Assembly: GCA_944322645.1 (NCBI GenBank)
Contig: CALUPI010000012.1
Location: 1 to 62,560, forward strand
Source: an uncultured Ureaplasma sp.
Lineage (GTDB): Bacteria > Bacillota_I > Bacilli_A > Mycoplasmatales > Mycoplasmoidaceae
DNA length: 62,560 nt
Direction: 5' to 3'
The notes under the pieces are model-generated. The model ran no database searches and was not told the origin of the DNA. It saw nothing but the letters and a program-made list of their open reading frames with translations. Every line of letters starts with the position of its first letter. Position 1 is the first letter of the stretch. Below are positions 27,811-38,151 of the stretch, piece after piece. Made by a program: the position numbers and the translations under genes.

Positions 27811-28215
27811 TTAAATCTCCTTATTTCAATCAATAAATTGAGATAAATAATTTTCTTGCTTTTTGATTTGTTCTAATAATTCAATTTTTAAATTATTAAT
27901 TCTAATTTTTACACCATCTGCAGTTTTCTGAGTTTTCTTATTATATCCATATAAATAATAAATAACATTGTTAATTAAAATAAAATAAACACGACAATTA
28001 TTGTTACCATCATTTAAACGTATCTTAAACATATCATTTTGGAATTTTTTGATTTTAACATATCCAGGTTTAATTCCATAAATTTCCAAAAGTTTCATTT
28101 GTTCAATTAGTCTTACTTTTGTACTAAAAGGGATTTCATTATTTAAATATTGACAAATCTGAGATTTATGACTACCAGTTTTTTGAAAAAATATAGATGA
28201 AAATTGATTAGGCAT
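27811..28215 (-). CDS. RelE/HigB-like toxin-family protein (phage Gp49-like)
   Basis: A 134-residue protein matching the Gp49/HigB branch of the RelE-ParE superfamily: MFKIRLNDGNNNCRVYFILI then NNVIYYLYGYNKKTQKT, the usual basic strand-strand core ending in the KKTQKT helix cap. Family members are ribosome-dependent mRNA interferases normally paired with an HTH antitoxin; none is seen here. It sits between mnmG (3-nt gap) and rsmG (1-nt gap), apparently co-expressed with tRNA/rRNA modification genes. It may be a domesticated or solitary toxin. Ends WNKEI with a TGA-Trp. Confidence 0.75.
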
Positions 28216-28218
28216 AAA

Positions 28219-30063
28219 TTATAATAATTTTTCTAAATAATATTTAATTTTAATAATATCTTCAATAGAAATCCCGCTTACTCTACCTGCTTGAGACAGG
28301 GTTAATGGTTTTATTTTATTCAACTTATCAATTGCTTCTAATGATAAATTTGGTACTAATTTATAATCAATAATTTTAGATAAATCTAAATCATGAGAAT
28401 TTTGATATTGTTGAATTTTTTCTTCTTGTAATTTTATATAACCCTCAAACTTAATTTTTATTTCAATTTTTTGAATTAAGTCATCAGTTAAAATTGAATC
28501 TTTTCTAATTTTTAACAAATTTAATACATCAATTAATTTAATTTCTGGACGTTTAATATATTCAAATAAACTAACATTATTTTTTTTCACTATAAATTTT
28601 AATTTGTCTACTTGTCCAACTGTTTTTGAATGTAGTATACTTAAAATTTCATTAATTTTATCCTGTTGACATAAAAAATAATCATATCTATCTGCATCTA
28701 TCATTCCTTGTTTATACCCAATTTCTGTTAAACGTTCATCTGCATTATCATTTCGCAAATATAAACGGTGTTCAGCTCTTGAAGTTAATAAACGATAAGG
28801 TTCACTAACACCCTTAGTAACAATATCATCAATCATAACCCCAATATATGAATTAGTTCTTGATAAAATTAATGGTTCTTTATTTTCAATATAATTTACA
28901 GCATTAATACCAGCAATTAAACCTTGCCCGGCTGCTTCTTCATATCCGCTTGTCCCATTAATCTGTCCAGCACTAAATAAACCTAAAATATTTTTAAACA
29001 TCAGACTTGGATATATTTGTGTAGGATCGATTGCATCATATTCTATAGCATATGCATATTTATCAATGATACAATCTTTTAGACCCGGTAAACTTCTGAT
29101 CATTAATTCCTGCACATCAATTGGCATTGATGTGGAAAAACCACCCAAATACATTGTGTCTAATTCAAGTGATTCTGGTTCAACAAATATTTGATGTCTA
29201 TCTTTATCTGGAAATTTAACAATTTTATCTTCAATAGATGGACAATATCTAGGCCCAATCCCATTAATTAAACCTCCATACATAGCCGACTTTGATAAAT
29301 TATCTCTAATAAGTTGATGAGTATCTTCATTTGTGTGAATTATATAACAGGGTAATTGTTGTTCATATGGTAAAAAAGTTTTTTCATAAAAACCAAAACA
29401 TAGTTTTTCATTGGTACCTGGCTCTAATTGCATAACTGAATAATCAATAGAATCCTTTATAATTCTAGGGGGAGTTCCAGTTTTTAATCTTATTAATTGG
29501 ATACCAAGATTTTCTAATTTTTTTGATAATGATTTTGCATATTTAGCACCATTTGGTCCTTCATGTTTTTTATCATCACCTCTATATGTTATAGATTCAA
29601 GGTAAGTTCCGGTTGTTAAAACTACTGATTTTGTAACAATTTCACCATTATCTCTAGTTACTACTCCAGATATTTTATTATTTTCAATTTTTAAATCTAT
29701 AACTTCATCAATTAATAATGTTAAATTGTTTTGTTCTTCAATTTTTTCTAAAAATCATTTATGATATTTTACCTTATCTACCTGTGCCCGTAATGCTCAA
29801 ACCCCTGGCCCTTTTGAAGAATTTAATAATTTCATTTGTAATTGATTAGCATCAGCTGCAATACCTTGCATTCCACCAAGTGCATCAATTTCTCTTGTTA
29901 CAACACCTTTTGCAGGGCCACCAATAGATGGGTTACATGGCATCAAAGCAACACCATCTTCACTTAATGTAATTAATAATGTTTTTGCTCCTTTTTTACT
30001 AGCAGCAAATGCTGCTTCTAAACCAGCATGTCCAGCACCAACAACTACAACATCATATTCCAT
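28219..30063 (-). CDS. mnmG: tRNA uridine-5-carboxymethylaminomethyl modification enzyme MnmG
   Basis: FAD enzyme that, with MnmE, modifies wobble U34 of tRNAs. The 614-residue protein has the FAD-binding [60 protein letters not shown] and the C-terminal helical tail SQAGRVSGI typical of GidA. Several Trp are TGA. It heads the mnmG-toxin-rsmG operon and is divergent from the gene at 30102 with only 38 nt between starts. Confidence 0.96.
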
Positions 30064-30078
30064 AAAAATACTCCAATT

Positions 30079-30084
30079 TATAAT
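30079..30084 (+). promoter_or_regulatory. -10 box giving a near-leaderless transcript
   Basis: TATAAT ends 17 nt before ATG 30102, with no Shine-Dalgarno between, so the 5' UTR would be about 10 nt. Confidence 0.45.
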
Positions 30085-30101
30085 GTTAAAATATAAATAT
30101 T

Positions 30102-31352
30102 ATGATATATCTTGAATCTGTAAAAATTGAGAACTTTACACAAACCTTTTCTCATGGAATTACTTTAGAATTGAAAGAGAATGTTTGTCATTATATATGT
30201 TCAAATAATAAGGAAAAAATTCATTCAATATACTATTTATTAAAACAGAAAAAAAATTATCTTAATGGTAATATTTTAATAAATAATATTGATATTACAA
30301 AATTAGATAAAAATAATTTAGATAATTTTTACTATGAAAATGTTGCTTTTTGTGAAAAAAATATAATTTTCAATAATAAAATTACATGTTATGAATATTT
30401 AAAAATTGTAAAAAATTTATCTAAAAATCACAATATTAAAATTAATAAATTTTTAAAACCTTTGGATTTTAACTCAAAATTTTTGAATACCAAAATAAAT
30501 AAATTAAGTTCATTATTAAAAACAAAATTAATAATAATTTCAGGGTTAATAAAGAATGTTGAATATATATTAATAAAATTAGATGATTTTAATCTTAATG
30601 ATTCCCAAACTTTAGAAATAAAGACTATATGTAATCAAATTGCAAAAATATATAAAAAAACTATTTTAATATTTAATGTAGACAACAACAACAACATAAA
30701 TGAAACAATATCATTAGAAGATGAAAAGAATTATGCTTTTAACAATAGGTTAACAATCTATGATAATAATAAAAATTTTCAAGGTTATAAATTAATTCAG
30801 CACCATTTCAATATATTTATAATTAGTATTAAATATTTTTATAAAATTTATTTAATATATGTATTTTTAACTTTTTTATTAATGATAGGTACCATTTTTA
30901 TATTAACTATTTTAAATCAAAAAGAAATTACAAATGATAGCACATGGTTGCAGTTTATAAACAAAAATGAAGTATATTTTTATGTTTTAGGTTATAGTTT
31001 ATTTGTCATAAATTGTTTACTACAAGGAATTATAAGTTTTTTTTGATATAAAAACAATAAAAAATATTTATTATTCTTATCAACTATGAATATACATAAT
31101 TTATGAATAAGTTTACTTATACCCATATTGTTGATATTAAACACATTTATAATAATTACATTTAGTTATTTAATTAATATTCTTATTTTAGATAATCTAG
31201 ATATAAAATATAATATAAACATATGAAATACTAGTTTATATACTAATTTAGTATATATTATTGAAACATTTTTAATTTCTTATTTATTAATACTAAGGAT
31301 CAATAATATTTCTAAATTTTACAAAGTATTTATTGATTTTCGAAATAATTAA
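30102..31352 (+). CDS. Membrane protein with a degenerate ABC-ATPase domain
   Basis: A 416-residue protein. Residues 1-220 follow the layout of a MacB/LolD-type ATPase (GNILINNIDITKLDKNNLDN, ENVAFCEKNIIFNN) but the P-loop position reads CSNNKEKIHS instead of GxxGxGKS, and the Walker B region ILIKLDDF lacks the usual DEP. The C-terminal half has about four membrane segments, around LIYVFLTFLLMIGTIFILTI and LLIPILLILNTFIIITF. So it looks like an exporter fusion whose ATPase is catalytically dead. Low-GC composition resembles other accessory mollicute membrane proteins. Role unknown; lysS follows 12 nt later. Confidence 0.6.
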
Positions 31353-31364
31353 AAGGAGAGAACA

Positions 31365-32843
31365 ATGGAAAGAAAATTTAGTGAACAAGAATTAATAAGA
31401 CGTGAAAATCTTAAAAAATTACAATCTGAAAATAAAAATCCATATGAAACTGAGCTAGTTAATAGAACATATAACTTAGCTGAATTTAAAAATGAATATA
31501 ATAAATTTTCTAAAGAAGAATTACATGATCATCCAACTAATGATATTGTTTTAGCAGGAAGAGTAATGGGAATTCGTCAGACATTTGGAATCATTAAGGA
31601 TTTTAGTGGAAATGGACAGTTTTATGTTAATAAAAAGGTTGTTGATGAAAATGTTTTTAAAAAGTTTAAAGAAATTGATGTTGGTGATATTGTTAAAATC
31701 ATTGGTACTGCAATGAAAACTAATACTGGTGAAGTAACTATTAATGTAAAAGATATCTTTATTATCTCAAAAGCATTAAAAGTTTTACCTGAAAAATTTC
31801 ATGGTTTAGTAGATGAAGAAATTAGAGCAAGAAATAGATATGTAGATTTAATTGTGAATGATGAATCAATGCAAACATTTGTTGCACGTAGTTTAATAAT
31901 TAAAGCAATTAGAAACTATATGGATTCAAATGGTTTTTTTGAAGTTGAAACACCTGTCTTAAACCCTGTTTTAGGAGGGGCAGCAGCAAGACCATTTATT
32001 ACTCATCATAATGCATTAGATCGTGAATACTATTTAAGAATAGCTACTGAATTACCACTTAAAAAATGTATAGTTGGTGGGTTTGAAAAAGTATATGAAA
32101 TTGGTAGAATTTTTAGAAATGAAGGTATGGATGCAACTCACAATCCAGAATTTACATCAATGGAAGCATATGTTGCATATACTGGAATGGAAGGAATGAT
32201 GGATTTAACTGAAGGTGTGATTAAACATTGTGCCAATGTTATTGGAAAAAATCAATATAAATATCGTGGGTTTAATGTAGATTTATCTAAACCCTTTAAA
32301 AGAATTCATATGGTAGATTTAATTAATCAAGTTACAAATATTAATTTTTATAATATTAAAAATGATGAAGAAGCTGTTAAAATTGCAAAAGAACATAACA
32401 TCGAGTTATTGCCTCACCAAATGAAATATGGACATGTAATTAATGCCTTTTTTGAAAAATATTGTGAAGAAACATTAATAGAACCAACTTTTGTTTATGG
32501 TCATCCAGTAGAAATTAGCCCTTTAGCAAAAATAGATTATTCAGATACTAGATTTACTAAAAGATTTGAGTTATTCATTTGTCAAAAAGAATTTGCTAAT
32601 GCTTTTAGTGAATTAAATGATCCAATTGATCAATACAATAGATTTGAAGAACAATTAAAAGAAAAAGATTTGGGTAATGATGAAGCTAATGAAATGGATA
32701 TGGATTTTATCAATGCTCTTGAATATGGTTTACCACCCACAGGCGGAATGGGATTAGGAATAGATAGATTAGTAATGCTATTAACTGAAAAAGATGTTAT
32801 CAGAGATGTATTACTATTTCCACATATGAAAGATAAAAATTAA
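31365..32843 (+). CDS. lysS: Lysyl-tRNA synthetase, class II
   Basis: Charges tRNA-Lys. The 492-residue protein has the OB-fold anticodon domain (LAGRVMGIRQTFGIIKDFSG), motif 1 FFEVETPVLNPVLGGAAARP, motif 2 YEIGRIFRNEGMDATHNPEF and motif 3 GMGLGIDRLVMLLT. Starts with a good AAAGGAG site. It lies 2 nt ahead of the glutathione peroxidase gene, so the two are probably one transcript. Confidence 0.97.
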   Translation: MERKFSEQELIRRENLKKLQSENKNPYETELVNRTYNLAEFKNEYNKFSKEELHDHPTNDIVLAGRVMGIRQTFGIIKDFSGNGQFYVNKKVVDENVFKKFKEIDVGDIVKIIGTAMKTNTGEVTINVKDIFIISKALKVLPEKFHGLVDEEIRARNRYVDLIVNDESMQTFVARSLIIKAIRNYMDSNGFFEVETPVLNPVLGGAAARPFITHHNALDREYYLRIATELPLKKCIVGGFEKVYEIGRIFRNEGMDATHNPEFTSMEAYVAYTGMEGMMDLTEGVIKHCANVIGKNQYKYRGFNVDLSKPFKRIHMVDLINQVTNINFYNIKNDEEAVKIAKEHNIELLPHQMKYGHVINAFFEKYCEETLIEPTFVYGHPVEISPLAKIDYSDTRFTKRFELFICQKEFANAFSELNDPIDQYNRFEEQLKEKDLGNDEANEMDMDFINALEYGLPPTGGMGLGIDRLVMLLTEKDVIRDVLLFPHMKDKN

Positions 32844-32845
32844 TA

Positions 32846-33337
32846 ATGACAAAAACTGTTTATGATTTTAAAGAATTAGACATTCATGGTAATATTGTTG
32901 ATTTTAACAAATATCAAAACAAAGTTCTTTTAATTGTTAACGTTGCATCTAAATGTGGAAATACGCCACAATATAAAGATTTACAATATTTGTATGATAA
33001 ATACAAAAATCAAGGATTTGAAATACTAGGATTTCCATGTAATCAATTTTTTATGCAAGAACCCAAATCAAATGAAGAAATTCATCAATTTTGTACTTTA
33101 AATTATGGGGTTAATTTTGATATGTTTGCCAAGATTAATGTTAATGGTAAAGAGGCGAATGATTTATATACTTTTTTAAAAGAAACATTGCCATGAACTG
33201 AACGTGCTAAAAATGTCAAATGAAACTTTGAAAAGTTTTTAATTGATAAAAATGGTATCCCAAGATATAGAATTGCAAATAAAACTAATCCAAGAGAGAT
33301 AGAAGATAAAATTATAGAATTACTAAATGAAAAATAA
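32846..33337 (+). CDS. Glutathione peroxidase family protein
   Basis: Thiol peroxidase that reduces hydroperoxides, probably with thioredoxin as donor in a mollicute. The 163-residue protein has KVLLIVNVASKCGNTPQYKD with the peroxidatic Cys in place of Sec, the family hallmark LGFPCNQFFMQEP with a second Cys, and the catalytic-Trp region KNVKWNFEKFLIDKNG, whose Trp are TGA-coded. Normal length. It sits between lysS and a short-chain dehydrogenase in a tight plus-strand operon. Confidence 0.9.
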
Positions 33338-33348
33338 AAGGATAAAAG

Positions 33349-34140
33349 ATGGATAAAAAACTACTTGAAAATAAAATTGCAATTGTTACTGCATCTACTA
33401 AAGGTATTGGATTAGCGTCTGCTTTTAAATTGGCAAAACATGGTGCAAGAGTGTATATGGCTGCTAGAAACCAAGAGTTAGTATATCAATTAAAAATGTC
33501 TAATCCTAATTTAGATTTACATTATGTATATTTTGATGCATCTGATAAAAACTCAATTGCAAAAATGATTCAAACAGTTATAGAGCTAGAAAATAGAGTT
33601 GATATTTTAGTTAATAACTATGGTGGTAGTAATCCGCAATTAGATAAAACTATATTAGATACTAATTATGAAGACTATTTTCATACTATTGAATTAAATT
33701 TATCTTCTGTTTTTATTGCTTCACAAGAATTATGTAAATATATGGTTGATAAAGCGTTGCCAGCGAGTATCATTAATATTTCAACTATTGGATCAGTTGT
33801 TCCAGATATCAGTAGAATTGGTTATACTTCTTCTAAAGCGGCAATTAATTCATTGACTCAAAACATTGCAACCCAAATGGGAAAATACAACATTAGATGC
33901 AATGCGGTTTTGCCTGGTTTAATTCATACTGAAGCTGTCAGAAAAAATTTGAGCGCTGAATTTGTTCAAACTTTTAAATCTTTCACTCCTCTTCAACAAG
34001 ATGGTTTAGCAGATGATATTGCCAATGCTGTATTGTATTTTGCTTCAGATATGTCTAGTTATGTAACTGGTCAATTATTAGAAGTTAGTGGTGGTTTTGG
34101 GAAGTCCACTCCATTAATATCATTAATAAATAAAAATTAA
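33349..34140 (+). CDS. Short-chain dehydrogenase/reductase
   Basis: NAD(P)-dependent oxidoreductase of the classical SDR family. The 263-residue protein shows cofactor motif TASTKGIGLASAFKL, NNYGG at the NNAG position, catalytic Ser in INISTIGS, YTSSKAA (YxxxK) and the terminal VTGQLLEVSGGFG. The substrate cannot be told from sequence. It is 11 nt after the glutathione peroxidase gene, and the operon ends at the terminator near 34.4 kb. Confidence 0.9.
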   Translation: MDKKLLENKIAIVTASTKGIGLASAFKLAKHGARVYMAARNQELVYQLKMSNPNLDLHYVYFDASDKNSIAKMIQTVIELENRVDILVNNYGGSNPQLDKTILDTNYEDYFHTIELNLSSVFIASQELCKYMVDKALPASIINISTIGSVVPDISRIGYTSSKAAINSLTQNIATQMGKYNIRCNAVLPGLIHTEAVRKNLSAEFVQTFKSFTPLQQDGLADDIANAVLYFASDMSSYVTGQLLEVSGGFGKSTPLISLINKN

Positions 34141-34142
34141 GA

Positions 34143-34376
34143 TGAACTTTAGGTTTAATTGGATTTACATCAATATCAATTATTCCAATGAGTGTTGCAT
34201 TAACAAGTGGTGGTGATAGTTGAGAAACATCAATTATTAATATTGAAACAATTGGTATAAGTAAATATTCTAGTTTTGATGACAAATCAATACAATTAAA
34301 CAGTTATTGTACAATTCCACTATTTGTAATTTCACAATTTAATTCTGATAATTCAAATATTGAAGTAATTCAATAA
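34143..34376 (+). pseudogene. Fragment of a secreted/membrane protein gene
   Basis: Open frame with two TGA-Trp but no start codon. It begins inside what looks like a signal segment (LGLIGFTSISIIPMSVALTS) and ends SNIEVIQ. Probably the remnant of a lipoprotein-type gene truncated behind the SDR gene. The rest of 34141-34459 holds only a terminator. Confidence 0.35.
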
Positions 34377-34385
34377 CAATAGATA

Positions 34386-34426
34386 TAAAAAATATTAGTT
34401 AGATTTGTTTCGACTAATATTTTTTT
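34386..34426. terminator. Bidirectional terminator downstream of the SDR operon
   Basis: AAATATTAGT, 13-nt loop, ACTAATATTT followed by a T run, between convergent 34.1-kb and 34.5-kb genes. Confidence 0.75.
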
Positions 34427-34459
34427 GTTATTTTTTTTTGAAAATAGACATTCATATTT

Positions 34460-35320
34460 CTAAATTAATAAATCTGCTTCAAAAATATTAATTAAATCAC
34501 CTTTACTGTTTTTTACATTTTGCAAAACATTAGTGATTTTGAACTTACAATTTCTATCAATTAAAACTTGTTCTTCTGTACTTGTAGTAGGAAATCCAGC
34601 AAAACCAAAATTAGATAAATATGCAGCTCCAATATAACCTTTAGGAATATTAATCTTAAATAAAACTGGTTCTTTTAAAGGGTTTGGAATAATGCCTTCA
34701 TTTGGCCAAACTTCAGGACGTGGTTTTCAATCAAAAAATGAATCAGCATATTGTTGCACTAAAGATGTAGATATAAAACCATAACTTGTAATTGTTTTAC
34801 CAACACAATTAGAATAATCATACCCATCTTTTTCATTACCAATAATATATTCTTGGAGTTGATCATAAAACTCAACTTCCATAAATTCTACTCCATGATA
34901 TACAACTAAATCATATGGTACAGTGGCTTTTTGTAAAGCTGAAGAAAGGAATTTATATCCATTTCCATTAACCTCATGAGGGGAATCTGGATCTAATTCC
35001 CTTATTGTAATCAATCTATTTTTAGGTTCAATACAAGAATGTAATGGAGCATTTCAAAAAGTTCCAGAACACCATGAATATAATGCTAAAGCTTGTTGTT
35101 CTGAATCAACATGATAATCAATAATATTTCCATCATTATCACGATGTCAATCACTATTAGTTAAATTATTATATCAACTATTAAATTCAGATTTTAGTTT
35201 TTTATCAATTTCTCCTGCATCAGATGTAGACTTAGAACATGAAGTTAAAATTGACGTTGTAATTGAAATAATTGATAATGTTGAGGCAATTAAAATTCCA
35301 ATTTTAAATGCTTTTTTCAT
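34460..35320 (-). CDS. ADP-ribosyltransferase-like lipoprotein
   Basis: A 286-residue secreted lipoprotein: basic MKKAFKIG, hydrophobic core and lipobox ending in LTSC at about residue 28. The mature part follows the R-S-E ADP-ribosyltransferase exoenzyme layout: VVYHG at 139-143 (where toxins have YRG), YGFISTS with STS at 184-186, a PLKEPVLFKINIPKGYIGA strand pair and the ARTT-like STEEQVLIDRNCKFKI at 247-262 (usual ExE followed by VLL). The Arg is His and the last catalytic Glu is Gln, so it may be inactive or of altered specificity. Solitary gene; anchored at the outer membrane face. Confidence 0.65.
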
Positions 35321-35810
35321 ATAAAAACCCTTAATCAAATTTTATTCATAAATATTATATATATTTAACCATATAAAAACTATTTTTTTAAAGTTTTTTG
35401 AAAAATATGTTAAAAAATAAAATTTATTCTAAGAATACATATTAGTCCTTTCAAAAGTGTGCTTTTTGAAGTGGACAAGCTCTGTCAAATTTTTGATGGG
35501 GTTTTTGTTTACTTCATATTTGAATATTAACAAATTTTAAGTTATTTAAAAAGATTGCGATTTAAACATATTTTAAGAAGAATTTGATTTACCATAATTT
35601 TATGGTATAAATTAATAGCTAGAAAAAAGTATCTAGCCCTGTAAGGAGAAAGATACTTTCCACAAACTATTCTACATTACCATATAATATTTTAAATATA
35701 AATAATTATCTTTATATTCTTATATACATATTGTAATCCAAGTAATATAAGATCACTAATATTTAATAATTAAACTCTTTATATTTAATTAATATTATCA
35801 TATAACTATT
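35321..35810. other. 490-nt intergenic region
   Basis: No complete gene seen. It contains an AAGTGGACAAGC stretch that may be an old insertion-sequence end, a GCTAG-N11-CTAGC hairpin, and a terminator-like inverted repeat at 35623-35660. Elsewhere it is featureless AT-rich DNA. Confidence 0.4.
35623..35660 (-). terminator. Terminator-like hairpin downstream of the galactanase operon
   Basis: On the minus strand GAAAGTATCT, 16-nt loop, AGATACTTTTTTC. It overlaps an alternative GCTAG/CTAGC stem, so two exclusive folds are possible. About 150 nt after the galactanase stop. Confidence 0.5.
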
Positions 35811-38150
35811 TTATATTAAATTAACTTTTATCTTATATATTAAAATATCAATATATTTTCATGATTCTTTTCCTACTTGAGAATATGTAGATGGAGTGTT
35901 ATATTCTCAATCAATATCATTCAATCCTTTTTTTATAGCAAAATAAATTTCATGAACACCATTTGAATAACTACTAAAATTATCTATTCAAAATTTATTT
36001 TCATTTAATACATCAAAATCAACCTTATTATTATACATTCTTATAACATCATTATTTAATAAGAAAAATTCTGGATTTCTATTTACATATTTATTCTTAT
36101 CCCATAATCAAATTTCATTATCATCATTTGCACCACCTTCAATACCAAATGCATTTCAAATTTGATTTCCAAATGCCCAATTTTGTTGATTTTTAATTAC
36201 ACTAATTATTTCTTTGAACCATTCATTTGAATTTTTATCAATATCTATAATTTCATTAGTTAAATCAATAGTATTTGAATAATATGTATCATGTATCTTA
36301 AATTTAAAAGTAATAATTCCTTTATAATAGAATGAATTATTTTTAGCACTCATAGTGATTTCGCCTATTTTGGTATTATAGTCATATTTAAAATTAGAAA
36401 AATTAACTTGATCATACATAATTGAATCAAATTCATTCTTAATTTCACTAATTACTATAAAATTTAAAATTTCATTAAAGCTATATTTATCCAAATATTC
36501 TTCATAATCATATTTATTTACATGAATATTAATATCAATATCTAAATCATTAGCATTTTTACCAGACAAATCAAGACAAATTTTTGATAAATCTTGTTTT
36601 ATAGTATTAGATGGATATGAAAAATTAATATTTTTATAATATACATTCTTAGAAGTATCTTTATTATTAAAAATATTTACAATTTCATTTGGTTTATATA
36701 TTAAATCACTATCATTTAAGTTTCTTTCAAAATAATTAATAACATCTAAAACAGGTAAGGCAACACCATTTCTATCAAAACCAGTCAATGATGCTCAATT
36801 ATTTACATCACGTCAATTATCATTTCTACTTGGAATACTTAATATACCTTCTTTTGTTGCTCATGCAGATTTACCTATATATAAACTTCCAATTTCTCAT
36901 CAATAAAATCCAGTTTCCATATTTGGTAATAATTTAGATAAAAATTGCATATATTGGTACATAAGTAATGCCTGAATTTCAGGAGAATAATCTACATAAT
37001 TAGGTTTTTTTTCGTTAACAACCCCAGAAGAACCATCATTAATGTATCCATATTCAGATGAGGTATATGGCATTGCTAATTCACCAATGACAATTTTTTT
37101 ATCAGGAAATTGTTTATTAAGTGTTTCTATAACATTAAATAAATTATCTAATGTTGTTCCATATACAACATACGATGATAATTGAATAGTATCCACCTCA
37201 TTAATAGATTTTTTAAAATTATTAATTAAAGATTGAATAGATCCAGCAGAAAAATGTATAGATTTGTCGATTTTGCATGAATAATCGCTTTCAAATTGCT
37301 TAGTAGCATTAATTGCTGAAATTATAAAATTATTAGTAAATTCATAATTTTGTGGCTGATATGAATCATTTGGTCATAATATCCCATTATTAATTTCATT
37401 TCCATATTGCACTCTATTTATAATTACATTAGTTTTTTCATAGATTGTTTTTAAAACATCATAAGTATAATCATATCCTTTTTGAATTAATTCTTCCTTA
37501 GTTAAATTTTTTCATGATTTTGGAATATATTGTTTTCCTGGGTCTGCTCAAAAATCAGAATAATGAAAATCTAAAAGAAAATCATTAAAACCATATTTTT
37601 TTGCTTCATTAATTATAAAAACAGTCGTTTCTAAATCATTATGCCCTCCGCCATATTGATTACCATGTTCATCATATGGATCAACTCATAATTTTAATCT
37701 TAATGAATTAAAACCTTTGAGCTTGAGAATTTCAAACATATTTGCATATACTCTATTGCTGTTCGAATCAAAATAAGAAAACAAATTATCATTAATGTAT
37801 TCTAAAAGACTAACTTCAGTATTTGTTTTAGGATTTCAAACTTTATTATTAGTATTCTGAATATCCTTATAAGAATATCATTCATTATCACCTTTTTTTA
37901 TATTATTTTCAAATAAAAAATTCTCTATAACATCTGCATACGATGAAACATCAGCACCTTTAATGAAATTATTATTAATTTCAGTATTAGAATTATTATT
38001 TATTATATTATCAATTATATTCTTATAATTATTTATTACATTTTCTTTATTTTCTTCAATACCAAAATATGTCGCAACTGATATAATTGGAGCTGCAATT
38101 GCTGAAATTCCAAAAAATACTAACAATTTTTTCTTTATAGATTTTTTCAT
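35811..38150 (-). CDS. Membrane-anchored GH53 endo-beta-1,4-galactanase-like enzyme
   Basis: A 779-residue surface protein with one N-terminal hydrophobic anchor (LLVFFGISAIAAPIISVATY) and no lipobox Cys. From about residue 64 it matches family GH53 closely: KGADVSSYADVI, NSLRLKLWVDPYDEHGNQYG, LLDFHYSDFWADPGKQYIPK, then VQYGNEINNGILWPND with the acid/base Glu at 252, and VIGELAMPYT with the nucleophile Glu at 357. GH53 enzymes cut beta-1,4-galactan. About 330 C-terminal residues have no recognised domain. Many Trp are TGA, so it is adapted to this genome. Stop/start overlap region shared with the upstream 670-residue gene implies an operon. Confidence 0.88.
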
Positions 38151-38151
38151 A

